This document shows, in pieces, positions 48,170 to 56,467 of a stretch of DNA of 64,000 nucleotides. Source of the DNA: Colwellia sp. 12G3 (GTDB taxonomy: Bacteria; Pseudomonadota; Gammaproteobacteria; Enterobacterales; Alteromonadaceae). The notes under the pieces are model-generated. The model had not been told where the DNA came from, did not search any database, and saw only the letters and a list, made by a program, of their open reading frames with translations. Location of the stretch: contig NZ_PJAQ01000066.1 of NCBI RefSeq assembly GCF_002836775.1, positions 653,466 to 717,465 of the forward strand. Reading direction: 5' to 3'. How positions within the stretch are numbered: the first letter of the stretch is position 1; every line of letters begins with the position of its first letter. The translations under genes were made by a program, and so were the position numbers.

Positions 48170-48304
48170 TTCAGGGCGGAAATATCATGCTAACCGTAGG
48201 CTTCCCGATACGAGCCGGGCTTGCGCAAAAGTTAATAATCAACTTCCTAAGGTAAAACTTATCGGCTCAGGGACACAGTTCACATACAAACACCCCAGAA
48301 GACA
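48125..48304 (-). ncRNA. ssrS: 6S RNA
   Basis: On the minus strand just downstream of zapA, as in E. coli, I read GTCCCTGAGCCGATA, the hallmark segment of 6S RNA, then further on GGCTCGTATCGGGAAGCC, matching its central 3' strand. The ends CTTCTGGGGTG (48301-48291) and CACCTTGGAAG (48138-48128) pair fully with G-U pairs, closing the long stem. Length is about 180 nt (E. coli 184). 6S RNA binds sigma-70 RNA polymerase and dampens transcription in stationary phase. The exact ends are estimates. Confidence 0.9.
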
Positions 48305-48473
48305 AATTAAGTATAGCGAAAAAAATATCATCAAATAAGCTTTTTTTTGTAATATTTAGCTGAGTGACGAGTAATTATTCGTTATGTTTTATTTTTAAGC
48401 TTTAACCGCAGCTAAGCTAGACGAAGGTGAAAATAAATTATTAAGGTGTGTACAAGGAGTAAGCGACTAATGC

Positions 48474-48782
48474 TTAAGCTGTTTTTTTCTTAGTATGGGA
48501 AATGGCTTGTTCTATGGTTGATTGTAATAAGGTGATTTTTTGCTGATTACCTTGCTGTTCAATTTTTAATTGCTGTTGAGTTTTCAATAAATCATTGGCC
48601 AAATTTAAGGCGGTCATTAATAATGTTTGTTCCGGAGAACTAATGGCTTTGTTAACGCTCGCTTTGCTTAAACGATCACTTAATTCTTGCGCCGCAGATA
48701 ATAAGGCCGTTTCTTGCCCTATGGGACAAGCGATTTTTAGCTTGCGATCAACAATGTTGATTTCTACGGTTCGTTGAGACAT
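48474..48782 (-). CDS. zapA: Cell division protein ZapA
   Basis: This 102-residue protein has the ZapA globular head (VEINIVDRKLKIACPIGQE) and a C-terminal coiled coil (about 60-100). It cross-links FtsZ filaments at the division ring. Position next to 6S RNA and divergent from ygfB is the conserved gammaproteobacterial arrangement. The gene has its own start with no overlapping neighbour. Confidence 0.93.
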   Translation of the reverse strand: MSQRTVEINIVDRKLKIACPIGQETALLSAAQELSDRLSKASVNKAISSPEQTLLMTALNLANDLLKTQQQLKIEQQGNQQKITLLQSTIEQAISHTKKKTA

Positions 48783-48984
48783 TTACAAAAAATTCCATGT
48801 ATTATTAATAATATAGACAAAATAACTCGATTTTTAGCCTATTATTTTTCATGATAACGATGCTGAGCTTCCTATGCAAGTAAATAGCGCAGTTTATGGG
48901 CATTTTCTGTTATTTTCCTTTGCTGTGATTTTCGGCAGTGATACCATACTTATCATAACTTCCAGCAAACATAGAAAGTAAATC

Positions 48985-49587
48985 ATGACTGAATCAAGCT
49001 CAAATAACGATACCCAAAATAACGCAATGGACTTTGCTTCCTTGCAAGCCATTATGACTAGCGAAGATGTAAAATGCCATGCCAGTGAAATTCATGGTGT
49101 ATTAACCGGGTTAGTTTGTGCAGGTTTTGAATTTGAAAATCAAGGGTATGTGACTATGCTTCATGATTTATTTAATGAAGGTGATGGTTTTCCTAAAGCA
49201 GTAAAGAAAGCACTCAAGCAGATGTATAGTGAATTATGGACCAGCATACTAGATGACAGTTATAGCTTTAACCTTGTATTGCCTGATGATGATGACAGTA
49301 TGGCTGAACGTGGCCATGGGTTAAGTATGTGGGTGCAAGGTTTTAATTTAGGTTTTGGTTTAGAGCACAAAGATACCCCCGTTGTTTCTGCAGAAGTTAA
49401 AGAAGTACTGACAGATTTTAGCGAAATTGCTAACTTATCTGACGAAATGGACGAAGATGAAGATACCGAACAGGCGTATTTTGAAATTAGTGAGTATGTT
49501 CGAATTTCAGCTTTATTGTGCTTTAGTGAACTAGCGACACCACCTAACCATGAAAACAACAGCGCAGACAAAAAGATAATTCACTAA
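48985..49587 (+). CDS. ygfB: UPF0149 / YgfB family protein
   Basis: This 200-residue acidic helical protein has EIHGVLTGLVCAGF near residue 33 and WVQGFNLGFG near 115, the two conserved patches of the YgfB family; the AlgR-inhibiting and ampDh3-affecting role reported in Pseudomonas is one lead, but the general function is unsettled. The C-terminal DEMDEDEDTEQAYFEISEYV is typical. It begins the ygfB-pepP-ubiH-ubiI series. Confidence 0.9.
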   Translation: MTESSSNNDTQNNAMDFASLQAIMTSEDVKCHASEIHGVLTGLVCAGFEFENQGYVTMLHDLFNEGDGFPKAVKKALKQMYSELWTSILDDSYSFNLVLPDDDDSMAERGHGLSMWVQGFNLGFGLEHKDTPVVSAEVKEVLTDFSEIANLSDEMDEDEDTEQAYFEISEYVRISALLCFSELATPPNHENNSADKKIIH

Positions 49588-49826
49588 CCTTACTGTTTAC
49601 GAATAGTGGGTTAACTAGTGATAGTTATACCAATCTCACTAATTAAGTGATCATTTTTTATGGTTAAAATAAATAATAACAGCGTTATAAATTTCATAAG
49701 TAGAATAACTACTTAGTAAAATTTATGCCTTGTTCTTATCCATTTTTCCTCACCAAAAAGTAGAACACTTATTTAATGAAACTGGTATTACTAAAGTAAA
49801 ACAATAAGAAATAGGCGCGACTACAT

Positions 49827-51194
49827 ATGACCACTACCCCTTTTAATAAAGCACCAATAAGTCAGTTACCATTATGTGACTATAGAAAACATCGCGCCGC
49901 TTTAATGGCTAAAATGCCTAATAACAGTATTGCTTTATTTCCCGCGGCCAGTGAAGTTACTCGCAGTAACGATACCGAATATGCGTTTTGCCAAAATAAA
50001 AACTTTTTCTACTTAACGGGTTTTAATGAGTCAGATGCCTTGTTGGTTTTGCTTAAAGGCGAACAGGGTCATACTGAGTCTATTTTATTTTCATTACCCA
50101 AAGATCCCTTGCATGAAATCTGGCATGGTCGACGCGTTGGTCAAATTAAAGCGGTACAAGATTATGGCGTAGATGAAAGCTTTGAAGTGACTGAAATTGA
50201 TAACCTATTGCCTGATTATCTTGATGGTATAAGCCAAGTGTTTTTTGGTTTTAGTGATCATACTTTTGCGGCGCAAGTTTTTACTTGGTTAAAGCAAGTT
50301 AATAGCAGCATACGTCAAGGCGCTAAAGTGCCACAGCAATTAAACGATACTGATCCTATGGTGGCAGAATTGCGTTTAATTAAAACAGAGAATGAATTGG
50401 CCTTGATGCGCCAAGCTAACTATATTTCAGGTTTAGCACATCAACGCGCGATGCAAAATTGTCATGTGGGTAAATTTGAATATCAAGTCGAGGCAGACAT
50501 TCTTCATGAATTTGCTCGCCATGGTGCTAGGGATGCAGCCTATGCTTGTATTGTTGCTGGCGGTGATAACGCCAATATTCTTCATTACACTAATAACAGT
50601 GATGTTTTAAAAAATAATGAGTTATTACTTATTGATGCCGGCGCTGAATTAGCTGGCTATGCTGCTGATATTACCCGTACTTTCCCTGTTAATGGACAAT
50701 TCACCCCTGAGCAAAAAGCTATTTATCAATTAGTGCTCGATGCCAAAAATCTTGCGATTAATGCCATCAAACCAGGTATGTCTTTTGCCAAGTTAAATAT
50801 ATTAACCAATGCTTTTTTAACGCAAGGCTTAGTAGATTTAGGTATTTTACAAGGCGACTTAACCGAGCTGATTAGTGATAAAAAAATCAAGGAATACTTT
50901 ATTCATGGCCTTGGTCATTGGCTAGGTTTAGATGTACATGATGTTGGTGATTATCATATCAACACCAAGAGAGAGCAGTTACGTGCATTTGAAGTGGGCA
51001 TGGTGATGACCATTGAACCTGGTATTTATATCCCTCTAAGTGATTTAAGCGTCGAAGCAAAGTGGCGTGGTATTGGTGTTCGAATAGAAGATAACATTGC
51101 CGTAACCGCAACGGGCTTTGAAAACTTTACCGCTAACTCGCCACAAACCATTGAAGATATTGAAGAGTTAATGAAAAAAACGCAAAAAGCATAA
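49827..51194 (+). CDS. pepP: Xaa-Pro aminopeptidase P
   Basis: Removes N-terminal residues preceding proline. The 455-residue protein has the N-terminal creatinase-like domain (NDTEYAFCQNKNFFYLTGF) and a pita-bread C-terminal domain with dimetal ligands in LLIDAGAELAGYAADITRTFP-type Asp pair, HGLGHWLGLDVHD, TIEPGIY and GVRIEDNI. Length agrees with E. coli PepP (441). It lies upstream of ubiH, 78 bases apart, as in E. coli. Confidence 0.95.
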   Translation: MTTTPFNKAPISQLPLCDYRKHRAALMAKMPNNSIALFPAASEVTRSNDTEYAFCQNKNFFYLTGFNESDALLVLLKGEQGHTESILFSLPKDPLHEIWHGRRVGQIKAVQDYGVDESFEVTEIDNLLPDYLDGISQVFFGFSDHTFAAQVFTWLKQVNSSIRQGAKVPQQLNDTDPMVAELRLIKTENELALMRQANYISGLAHQRAMQNCHVGKFEYQVEADILHEFARHGARDAAYACIVAGGDNANILHYTNNSDVLKNNELLLIDAGAELAGYAADITRTFPVNGQFTPEQKAIYQLVLDAKNLAINAIKPGMSFAKLNILTNAFLTQGLVDLGILQGDLTELISDKKIKEYFIHGLGHWLGLDVHDVGDYHINTKREQLRAFEVGMVMTIEPGIYIPLSDLSVEAKWRGIGVRIEDNIAVTATGFENFTANSPQTIEDIEELMKKTQKA

Positions 51195-51271
51195 CTAAAT
51201 CAATACAAGGTTCACTTCCGTTACGTAAAATCAGCGCAACTGAAGTGAATATAAAAAACAAAAATACTAAG

Positions 51272-52591
51272 ATGAACGCGATGGAAAACTTTACGCAAAA
51301 AAATAAGCAACATTTTGATGTCATTATCTCAGGCGGTGGCTTATCTGGTAGCTTAATGGCGTTAAGTTTAAGTAAATTAACCCAAAACGATGGCCGTTTA
51401 TTATCCATTGCCATTGTTGAAACCCTACCTTTTGATCAGACAAGTCCTGCAGATGAAAATGCTTTATTTGATGCCAGGGTCTTAGCACTCTCACACGGTA
51501 GCGCTAAATACCTCGCTAAGCAGGGCGTTTGGCAATATCTAAAAGGTGATGCCAGTGCTATTACAACTATTGATATTTCTGATCGTGGTCACTTTGGCAA
51601 AGCAAGGTTAGCAGCCAAGGAACATGGCGTTAATGCCTTAGGTTATGTCATCGATATGGCGCTTATTGGTAAAGCGCAATTGAAAGCGTTAAACGATAAT
51701 AGTCAAAATAATATTCACTGGTTTAGTCCTGACTCCATTGTTGATATCGAATGGAAAGGGCAAGACGAAATAGCCACAGATAAGGCGCAGATAACGGTTA
51801 CCCTTAACTCAGGTGAAATCTTGTCAGCAACGTTGTTACTTGGCTGTGACGGCGTGCAATCACCAGTAAGAAAACTCGCCAATATCGAGGTGACTTGTGA
51901 TGATTACCAGCAAGTTGCTTTAATTGCTAATGTTACTACCAGCAAAGCACATCACCATAAAGCGTTTGAACGTTTTACCGAGTTTGGCCCTATTGCGATG
52001 CTACCGTTAAACCCCCTTAAACAAAGAAAGGCTTCGCTAAATAATTCAGTGAATGGCTTAGCTGGAGATACGTCACGTTGCTCACTCGTTTGGACAATGA
52101 CGCCTGCGCAAGCAGAGCAAATTAAAAGCTTAAGCGATGATGCTTTTAAAGAAGAGCTTGAACGTGCTTTTGGCAGTTATCTTGGCGCAATCTCCCAGGT
52201 TGGTAAACGTGATACTTATCCGTTAGTTTTGTTACAAGCCGAGCGACAAACGTTTCATCGTATGGCGCTAGTCGGTAATGCTTCACATACTATTCATCCG
52301 ATCGCAGGGCAAGGTTTTAACTTAGGTTTACGTGATGTTGCCGTGATGGCTGAATTAATTAAAAACGCCTTGGCAGCAGATCAAGATATTGGTGGTTTTT
52401 CCTTACTGCATGCTTATCAAACTAATAGAGCGAAAGACCAGCAACAGGTTATACAATTAACGGATTCATTGGTGACATTGTTTGCTAATGACTTGCCGCC
52501 GTTGGTGCTTGGGCGAAACATAGGTTTGCAGGCGCTTAACGTTATTAGCCCATTTAAAAATGCCTTAGTTAAAAAGACCATGGGATATTAA
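51272..52591 (+). CDS. ubiH: Ubiquinone biosynthesis hydroxylase UbiH
   Basis: FAD-dependent monooxygenase of ubiquinone synthesis (C6 hydroxylation). The protein (439 residues from the ATG at 51272) has the FAD dinucleotide motif VIISGGGLSGSLMALSLSK, the DG motif LLGCDGVQSPVRK and VGNASHTIHPIAGQGFNLGLRD, where the usual GDAAH is GNASH as in UbiH. A GTG at 51245 and an ATG at 51281 are other possible starts. It is followed by ubiI, separated by a REP-like pair. Confidence 0.92.
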   Translation: MNAMENFTQKNKQHFDVIISGGGLSGSLMALSLSKLTQNDGRLLSIAIVETLPFDQTSPADENALFDARVLALSHGSAKYLAKQGVWQYLKGDASAITTIDISDRGHFGKARLAAKEHGVNALGYVIDMALIGKAQLKALNDNSQNNIHWFSPDSIVDIEWKGQDEIATDKAQITVTLNSGEILSATLLLGCDGVQSPVRKLANIEVTCDDYQQVALIANVTTSKAHHHKAFERFTEFGPIAMLPLNPLKQRKASLNNSVNGLAGDTSRCSLVWTMTPAQAEQIKSLSDDAFKEELERAFGSYLGAISQVGKRDTYPLVLLQAERQTFHRMALVGNASHTIHPIAGQGFNLGLRDVAVMAELIKNALAADQDIGGFSLLHAYQTNRAKDQQQVIQLTDSLVTLFANDLPPLVLGRNIGLQALNVISPFKNALVKKTMGY

Positions 52592-52616
52592 TCGCTACTG
52601 CTAAAAGATTAAACAA

Positions 52617-52737
52617 TGGATCCTCGACAAGAAAACTCGAGGATGACGGCGATTGATTTGAATGTGTTAAAACTCATAGAGGGTGATGGCTGATGAAATG
52701 TTATCGTCATCTCCGTGATTTCTTAGTCGGGGATCCA
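52617..52737. repeat. REP-like inverted pair between ubiH and ubiI
   Basis: Left arm 52617-52648 (TGGATCCTCGAC...TCGAGGATGACG) and right arm 52705-52737 (CGTCATCTCCG...TCGGGGATCCA) are inverted copies of the same palindromic unit, enclosing 56 bases. A third copy with the same GTCATCCCCGA / TCGGGGATCCA ends is at 59397-59426. Confidence 0.75.
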
Positions 52738-52830
52738 TATGACTTTTACTTTTATCGTTACCTAGGTCATTCTCATTATTAATAAAGTGAGATCCGATAG
52801 TGCCTTATAAGAATTTAACAAGAGAAGAAA

Positions 52831-54180
52831 ATGCAAAAATTTGATGTGTTAATAGTAGGTGCGGGCATGGTGGGTTTAACGCTTGCATTAGCTTTACGTA
52901 AAACTAGCCAGTTAAAAATTGCCATGGTAGATACTTTAGCGGTAACTGAACTTGATGATAAAATTGACGTTAGAGTTAGTGCTATTAATGTTGCCAGTAA
53001 AAACATCTTTGCAAATTTAGGCGTTTGGTATGCCATTGAAAACAGCCGAGTACAAGATTATCAGCACATGCATATTTGGGATAAAGCGGGGCTGGGTAAA
53101 CTTGATTTCTCTGCCCAAGACAGCGCCAGTTTTCCCCCTGAAGATAACCTAGGTTGGATCATTGAAAATAAAGTTATTCGCCATGCCTTATGGCAACAAG
53201 CTGAGCTTGATGAAGGCATTCACTTTTTTACCGATAATAAATTAGCGAGTCTTAGTCAAGGCGAGAGTGAAGTTTTTGCCTCCTTCGCTAATGATACTGC
53301 CATAAATGGTAATAGCAGCACACCAACACCGCCTATTATCGCTAAACTTGTTGTTGGTGCAGATGGCGCTAACTCTTGGGTACGTAAGCAAATGAACATG
53401 GCGATGATCTTTAAAGATTACGATCATCACGCCATTGTTGCTACTGTAGCATGTCCACAAGGTCATAAAAATACTGCGTGGCAGGTGTTCTTGCCGACCG
53501 GGCCGTTAGCCTTTTTACCGTTAAATTCTTTAACGTCTGGTAAAAAAAATAAAGCAGAATCATCAACACAGAGCTCGGTTTCCTCGGTAGATGATTTATG
53601 CTCGATTGTATATTCAACCTCACCAGAAGATGCCAAACGTTTAATCTCACTTGATGCGATTGATTTTGCTAAAGAGTTAACGGCAGCCAGTGACGGCAAA
53701 TTAGGCGATATTACCCTTAAAAGTGAGCGTTTTACTTACCCACTCACCATGCGTTTAGCACAAGATTTTGTTAAAGATCGCGTAGTTCTTATTGGCGATG
53801 CAGCGCATACCATTCATCCGCTTGCCGGGCAGGGCGTTAACTTAGGCTTACTTGATGCAGCAGCTTTAGCGCAAACGTTAACAGCAAAACTGAGTGAACA
53901 TGATGAAAACTATTCTCATGAAAGTTATGCTGAATTTGTTAATAGCTCAGACCTTAAAGCATTCTCTCGCTGGCGTAAAAGTGAAGCCACTGAAATGATA
54001 GCGGCCATGGAGGGCATTAAACAAGCTTTCGCTCCGCAACAGTCACCTATTAAATTACTACGTGGAATGGGCATGAATATTATTAACAATTTTGCTCCAG
54101 CTAAAAATCGTTTGATTGCTCAAGCCTTAGGTATCAAGGCCGATCTGCCTGAGCTTGCTTATCAAAAAGATAGCCTTTAA
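52831..54180 (+). CDS. ubiI: Ubiquinone biosynthesis C5-hydroxylase UbiI (VisC)
   Basis: FAD monooxygenase that adds the C5 hydroxyl in ubiquinone synthesis. The 449-residue protein has VLIVGAGMVGLTLALALRK, VVGADGANSWVR and IGDAAHTIHPLAGQGVNLGLLD. It is a paralogue of UbiH next to it. A Ser-rich insertion (about 235-255, KKNKAESSTQSSVSSVD) lengthens it relative to E. coli (400). A perfect terminator follows at 54232-54258. Confidence 0.92.
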   Translation: MQKFDVLIVGAGMVGLTLALALRKTSQLKIAMVDTLAVTELDDKIDVRVSAINVASKNIFANLGVWYAIENSRVQDYQHMHIWDKAGLGKLDFSAQDSASFPPEDNLGWIIENKVIRHALWQQAELDEGIHFFTDNKLASLSQGESEVFASFANDTAINGNSSTPTPPIIAKLVVGADGANSWVRKQMNMAMIFKDYDHHAIVATVACPQGHKNTAWQVFLPTGPLAFLPLNSLTSGKKNKAESSTQSSVSSVDDLCSIVYSTSPEDAKRLISLDAIDFAKELTAASDGKLGDITLKSERFTYPLTMRLAQDFVKDRVVLIGDAAHTIHPLAGQGVNLGLLDAAALAQTLTAKLSEHDENYSHESYAEFVNSSDLKAFSRWRKSEATEMIAAMEGIKQAFAPQQSPIKLLRGMGMNIINNFAPAKNRLIAQALGIKADLPELAYQKDSL

Positions 54181-54231
54181 CACGACTAATTCTCCCCGTA
54201 TAAGCAAGCACTATAATAAGTATCAAAAAAT

Positions 54232-54258
54232 AAAAGCCAATAAAGTTATTGGCTTTTA
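54232..54258 (+). terminator. Terminator of the ubiH-ubiI region
   Basis: AAAAGCCAATAA-ag-TTATTGGCTTTT, a perfect 12-base stem with A/T flanks, 52 bases after ubiI. Confidence 0.88.
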
Positions 54259-54456
54259 TTTGTTCTGTGCCTCGATAATCCAAACAATAATGCGATTAAT
54301 TTCGTAATATTACTTTTTATAAAATATAATTCTAATAAATAATGAAACACGGGTTTATATTTTTTAATTGTGGATTTTACTGTTGAATCAACGGTAAGTG
54401 ACAGCTATAATCAGTCAACTTTGATTATTTCTTTTGATCACTCTCAGGTGGAACAC

Positions 54457-55545
54457 ATGACTAATAAAACAGTATTACATGCAAAGCATTTAGCTTCAGG
54501 CGCAAAAATGGTTGATTTTTATGGCTGGGAAATGCCTATTAACTATGGCTCTCAAATCGAAGAGCATCATGCAGTAAGAACCAATGCCGGTATGTTTGAT
54601 GTTTCACACATGACCATTGTTGACGTGCAAGGCACTGACGCAAAAGCTTTCTTACGCCGTTTAGTGATTAACGATGTTGCTAAACTAACAACTCCTGGTA
54701 AAGCGTTATACACAGGTATGTTGAATGAAGAAGGCGGCGTGATTGATGATTTAATCATCTACTTCTTCTCAGACACTAACTACCGTTTAGTGGTTAACTC
54801 AGCAACACGTGAAAAAGATCTTGCGTGGATGACTAAGCAATCAGCTGGTTTTGACTTAACAATTACTGAACGTCCTGAATTTGGCATGATTGCCGTTCAA
54901 GGCCCAGAAGCGATAGCAAAAGTAGCTACGTTACTTACCGCAGAAGAAAGTGCTGCTGTTGAAGGCATGAAGCCATTCTTTGGTGTACAAATTGGCGATT
55001 TATTTATCGCAACTACGGGTTACACAGGCGAAAATGGTTACGAAATTATTGTACCTGAAAGCGCAGCTGAAGATTTCTGGCAGAAATTATTAGATGCGGG
55101 TGTAGCGCCTTGTGGTTTAGGTGCTCGTGATACATTACGTTTAGAAGCCGGTATGAACCTTTACGGTTTAGACATGGACGAAACAGTTTCACCAATCGCA
55201 GCTAACATGGCGTGGACAATTGCATGGGAACCTACCGACCGTGATTTTATCGGTCGTGACGTATTAACAGCACAAAAAACAGCGGGCGATCAGCCTAAGC
55301 TAGTTGGTTTAGTGCTTGAAGAAAAAGGTGTGCTTCGTTCACATCAAGTTGTTGTAACTGAATTTGGTAACGGTGAAATCACCTCAGGTACTTTCTCTCC
55401 AACATTAGGTCACAGTGTTGCTTTAGCGCGTGTTCCACGTAGCGTAAAAGTAGGTGACGTTGTTGAAGTTGAAATGCGTAAAAAATTAGTTAAAGTTACA
55501 GTAACCAAGCCTAGCTTTGTTCGTAACGGCAAAAAAGTATTCTAA
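54457..55545 (+). CDS. gcvT: Glycine cleavage system T protein (aminomethyltransferase)
   Basis: Transfers the aminomethyl group from GcvH-lipoate to tetrahydrofolate, releasing ammonia. The ATG at 54457 follows AGGTGG at a good distance and gives 362 residues; an upstream in-frame TTG (54370) adds 29 residues with no family match. Conserved parts are [15 protein letters not shown] (folate site region), [10 protein letters not shown] and [18 protein letters not shown]. First of gcvT-gcvH-gcvP. I found no glycine riboswitch in the 200 bases upstream. Confidence 0.96.
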   Translation: MTNKTVLHAKHLASGAKMVDFYGWEMPINYGSQIEEHHAVRTNAGMFDVSHMTIVDVQGTDAKAFLRRLVINDVAKLTTPGKALYTGMLNEEGGVIDDLIIYFFSDTNYRLVVNSATREKDLAWMTKQSAGFDLTITERPEFGMIAVQGPEAIAKVATLLTAEESAAVEGMKPFFGVQIGDLFIATTGYTGENGYEIIVPESAAEDFWQKLLDAGVAPCGLGARDTLRLEAGMNLYGLDMDETVSPIAANMAWTIAWEPTDRDFIGRDVLTAQKTAGDQPKLVGLVLEEKGVLRSHQVVVTEFGNGEITSGTFSPTLGHSVALARVPRSVKVGDVVEVEMRKKLVKVTVTKPSFVRNGKKVF

Positions 55546-55798
55546 TTCGTCATACTTGAAATTACAGCATTATATTTAGGTATAAACTGTCATCGTTATT
55601 CGTCCTATCACTTAGCAAACTTATATTAGCTAAGCTCAAGGATCTATAACTCGATACCTTTGCTGTAATTCCAATTATTTAGAATTTATATTATTATCTA
55701 GCTGCATTTGTGCTATATAAATTTACAGAAATTTAATCTATTGATCGAATCAAGTATTTGGTCAATTTACTAATAAAGTAACAATAGGAACAATTAAA

Positions 55799-56188
55799 AT
55801 GAGCAACATCCCTACAGAATTAAAATATGCCACTTCTCATGAGTGGGTTAGCGTAGCAATAGACGGTATCGTTACTGTTGGTATTACTGAACACGCACAA
55901 GGCCTTTTAGGTGACATGGTATTTGTTGAATTACCAGACGTTGATGATTCAATCAGCACTGGTGATGATGTTGCTGTTGCAGAATCTGTTAAAGCAGCTT
56001 CAGACATTTACGCACCTGTTTCAGGTACTGTTGTTGAAATCAACGAAGCACTTGAAGATGCTCCAGAGTTAGTTAACTCTGACGCGTTTGGTGAAGGTTG
56101 GTTATTTAAAGTTAAACTTGATGATGCAAGCGAGTTAGACAACTTACTTGATGCTGAAGGTTATGCCAACTCTATCGATGAAGACTAA
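55799..56188 (+). CDS. gcvH: Glycine cleavage system H protein
   Basis: This 129-residue lipoyl carrier shuttles intermediates among GcvP, GcvT and the L protein. The lipoylated lysine is Lys65 in [13 protein letters not shown]. Length and start (YATSHEWV) match the family. Unusually large gaps (253 and 279 bases) separate it from gcvT and gcvP, and both hold repeat-like hairpins. Confidence 0.97.
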   Translation: MSNIPTELKYATSHEWVSVAIDGIVTVGITEHAQGLLGDMVFVELPDVDDSISTGDDVAVAESVKAASDIYAPVSGTVVEINEALEDAPELVNSDAFGEGWLFKVKLDDASELDNLLDAEGYANSIDED

Positions 56189-56215
56189 TTTTCAGTCACA
56201 TTCAGCATTTATGCT

Positions 56216-56282
56216 GCGTTGCCTTTGTTATTCGTTTTCATCGCTTAGTGTACTAAGCTCAGCAAACTCATAACTTCAGCGC
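56216..56282. repeat. Long imperfect hairpin between gcvH and gcvP
   Basis: The two ends (GCGTTGCCTTTGTTATTCG and GAAGTTATG-type complement) form an imperfect stem of about 30 bases, capped by the palindrome GCTTAG-TGTA-CTAAGC. A similar, weaker CTTAGC...GCTAAG element lies in the gcvT-gcvH gap near 55613-55640. It is preceded by CAGCAT-tt-ATGCTG. It looks like a dispersed intergenic repeat or transcript-processing structure. Confidence 0.55.
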
Positions 56283-56467
56283 CTTGCCTAAAAGCCGACT
56301 GTTTATGAAAAATATTATTTAGCTTTATTGTTTAGTGTTAAAAGACAACCTAAACATTGATTATCTTAGCTAAACTATTAGTACTAAATATTAAGCCTCT
56401 TTGCTCTTTATGAACATGAGGCTTTCTTATATTTTCAATATGTAAATTTTATTTAAGTGAAACTGTT

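Noticed and set aside
54259..54456. Glycine riboswitch before gcvT
   Set aside because: The AT-rich leader shows none of the paired aptamer motifs of glycine riboswitches.
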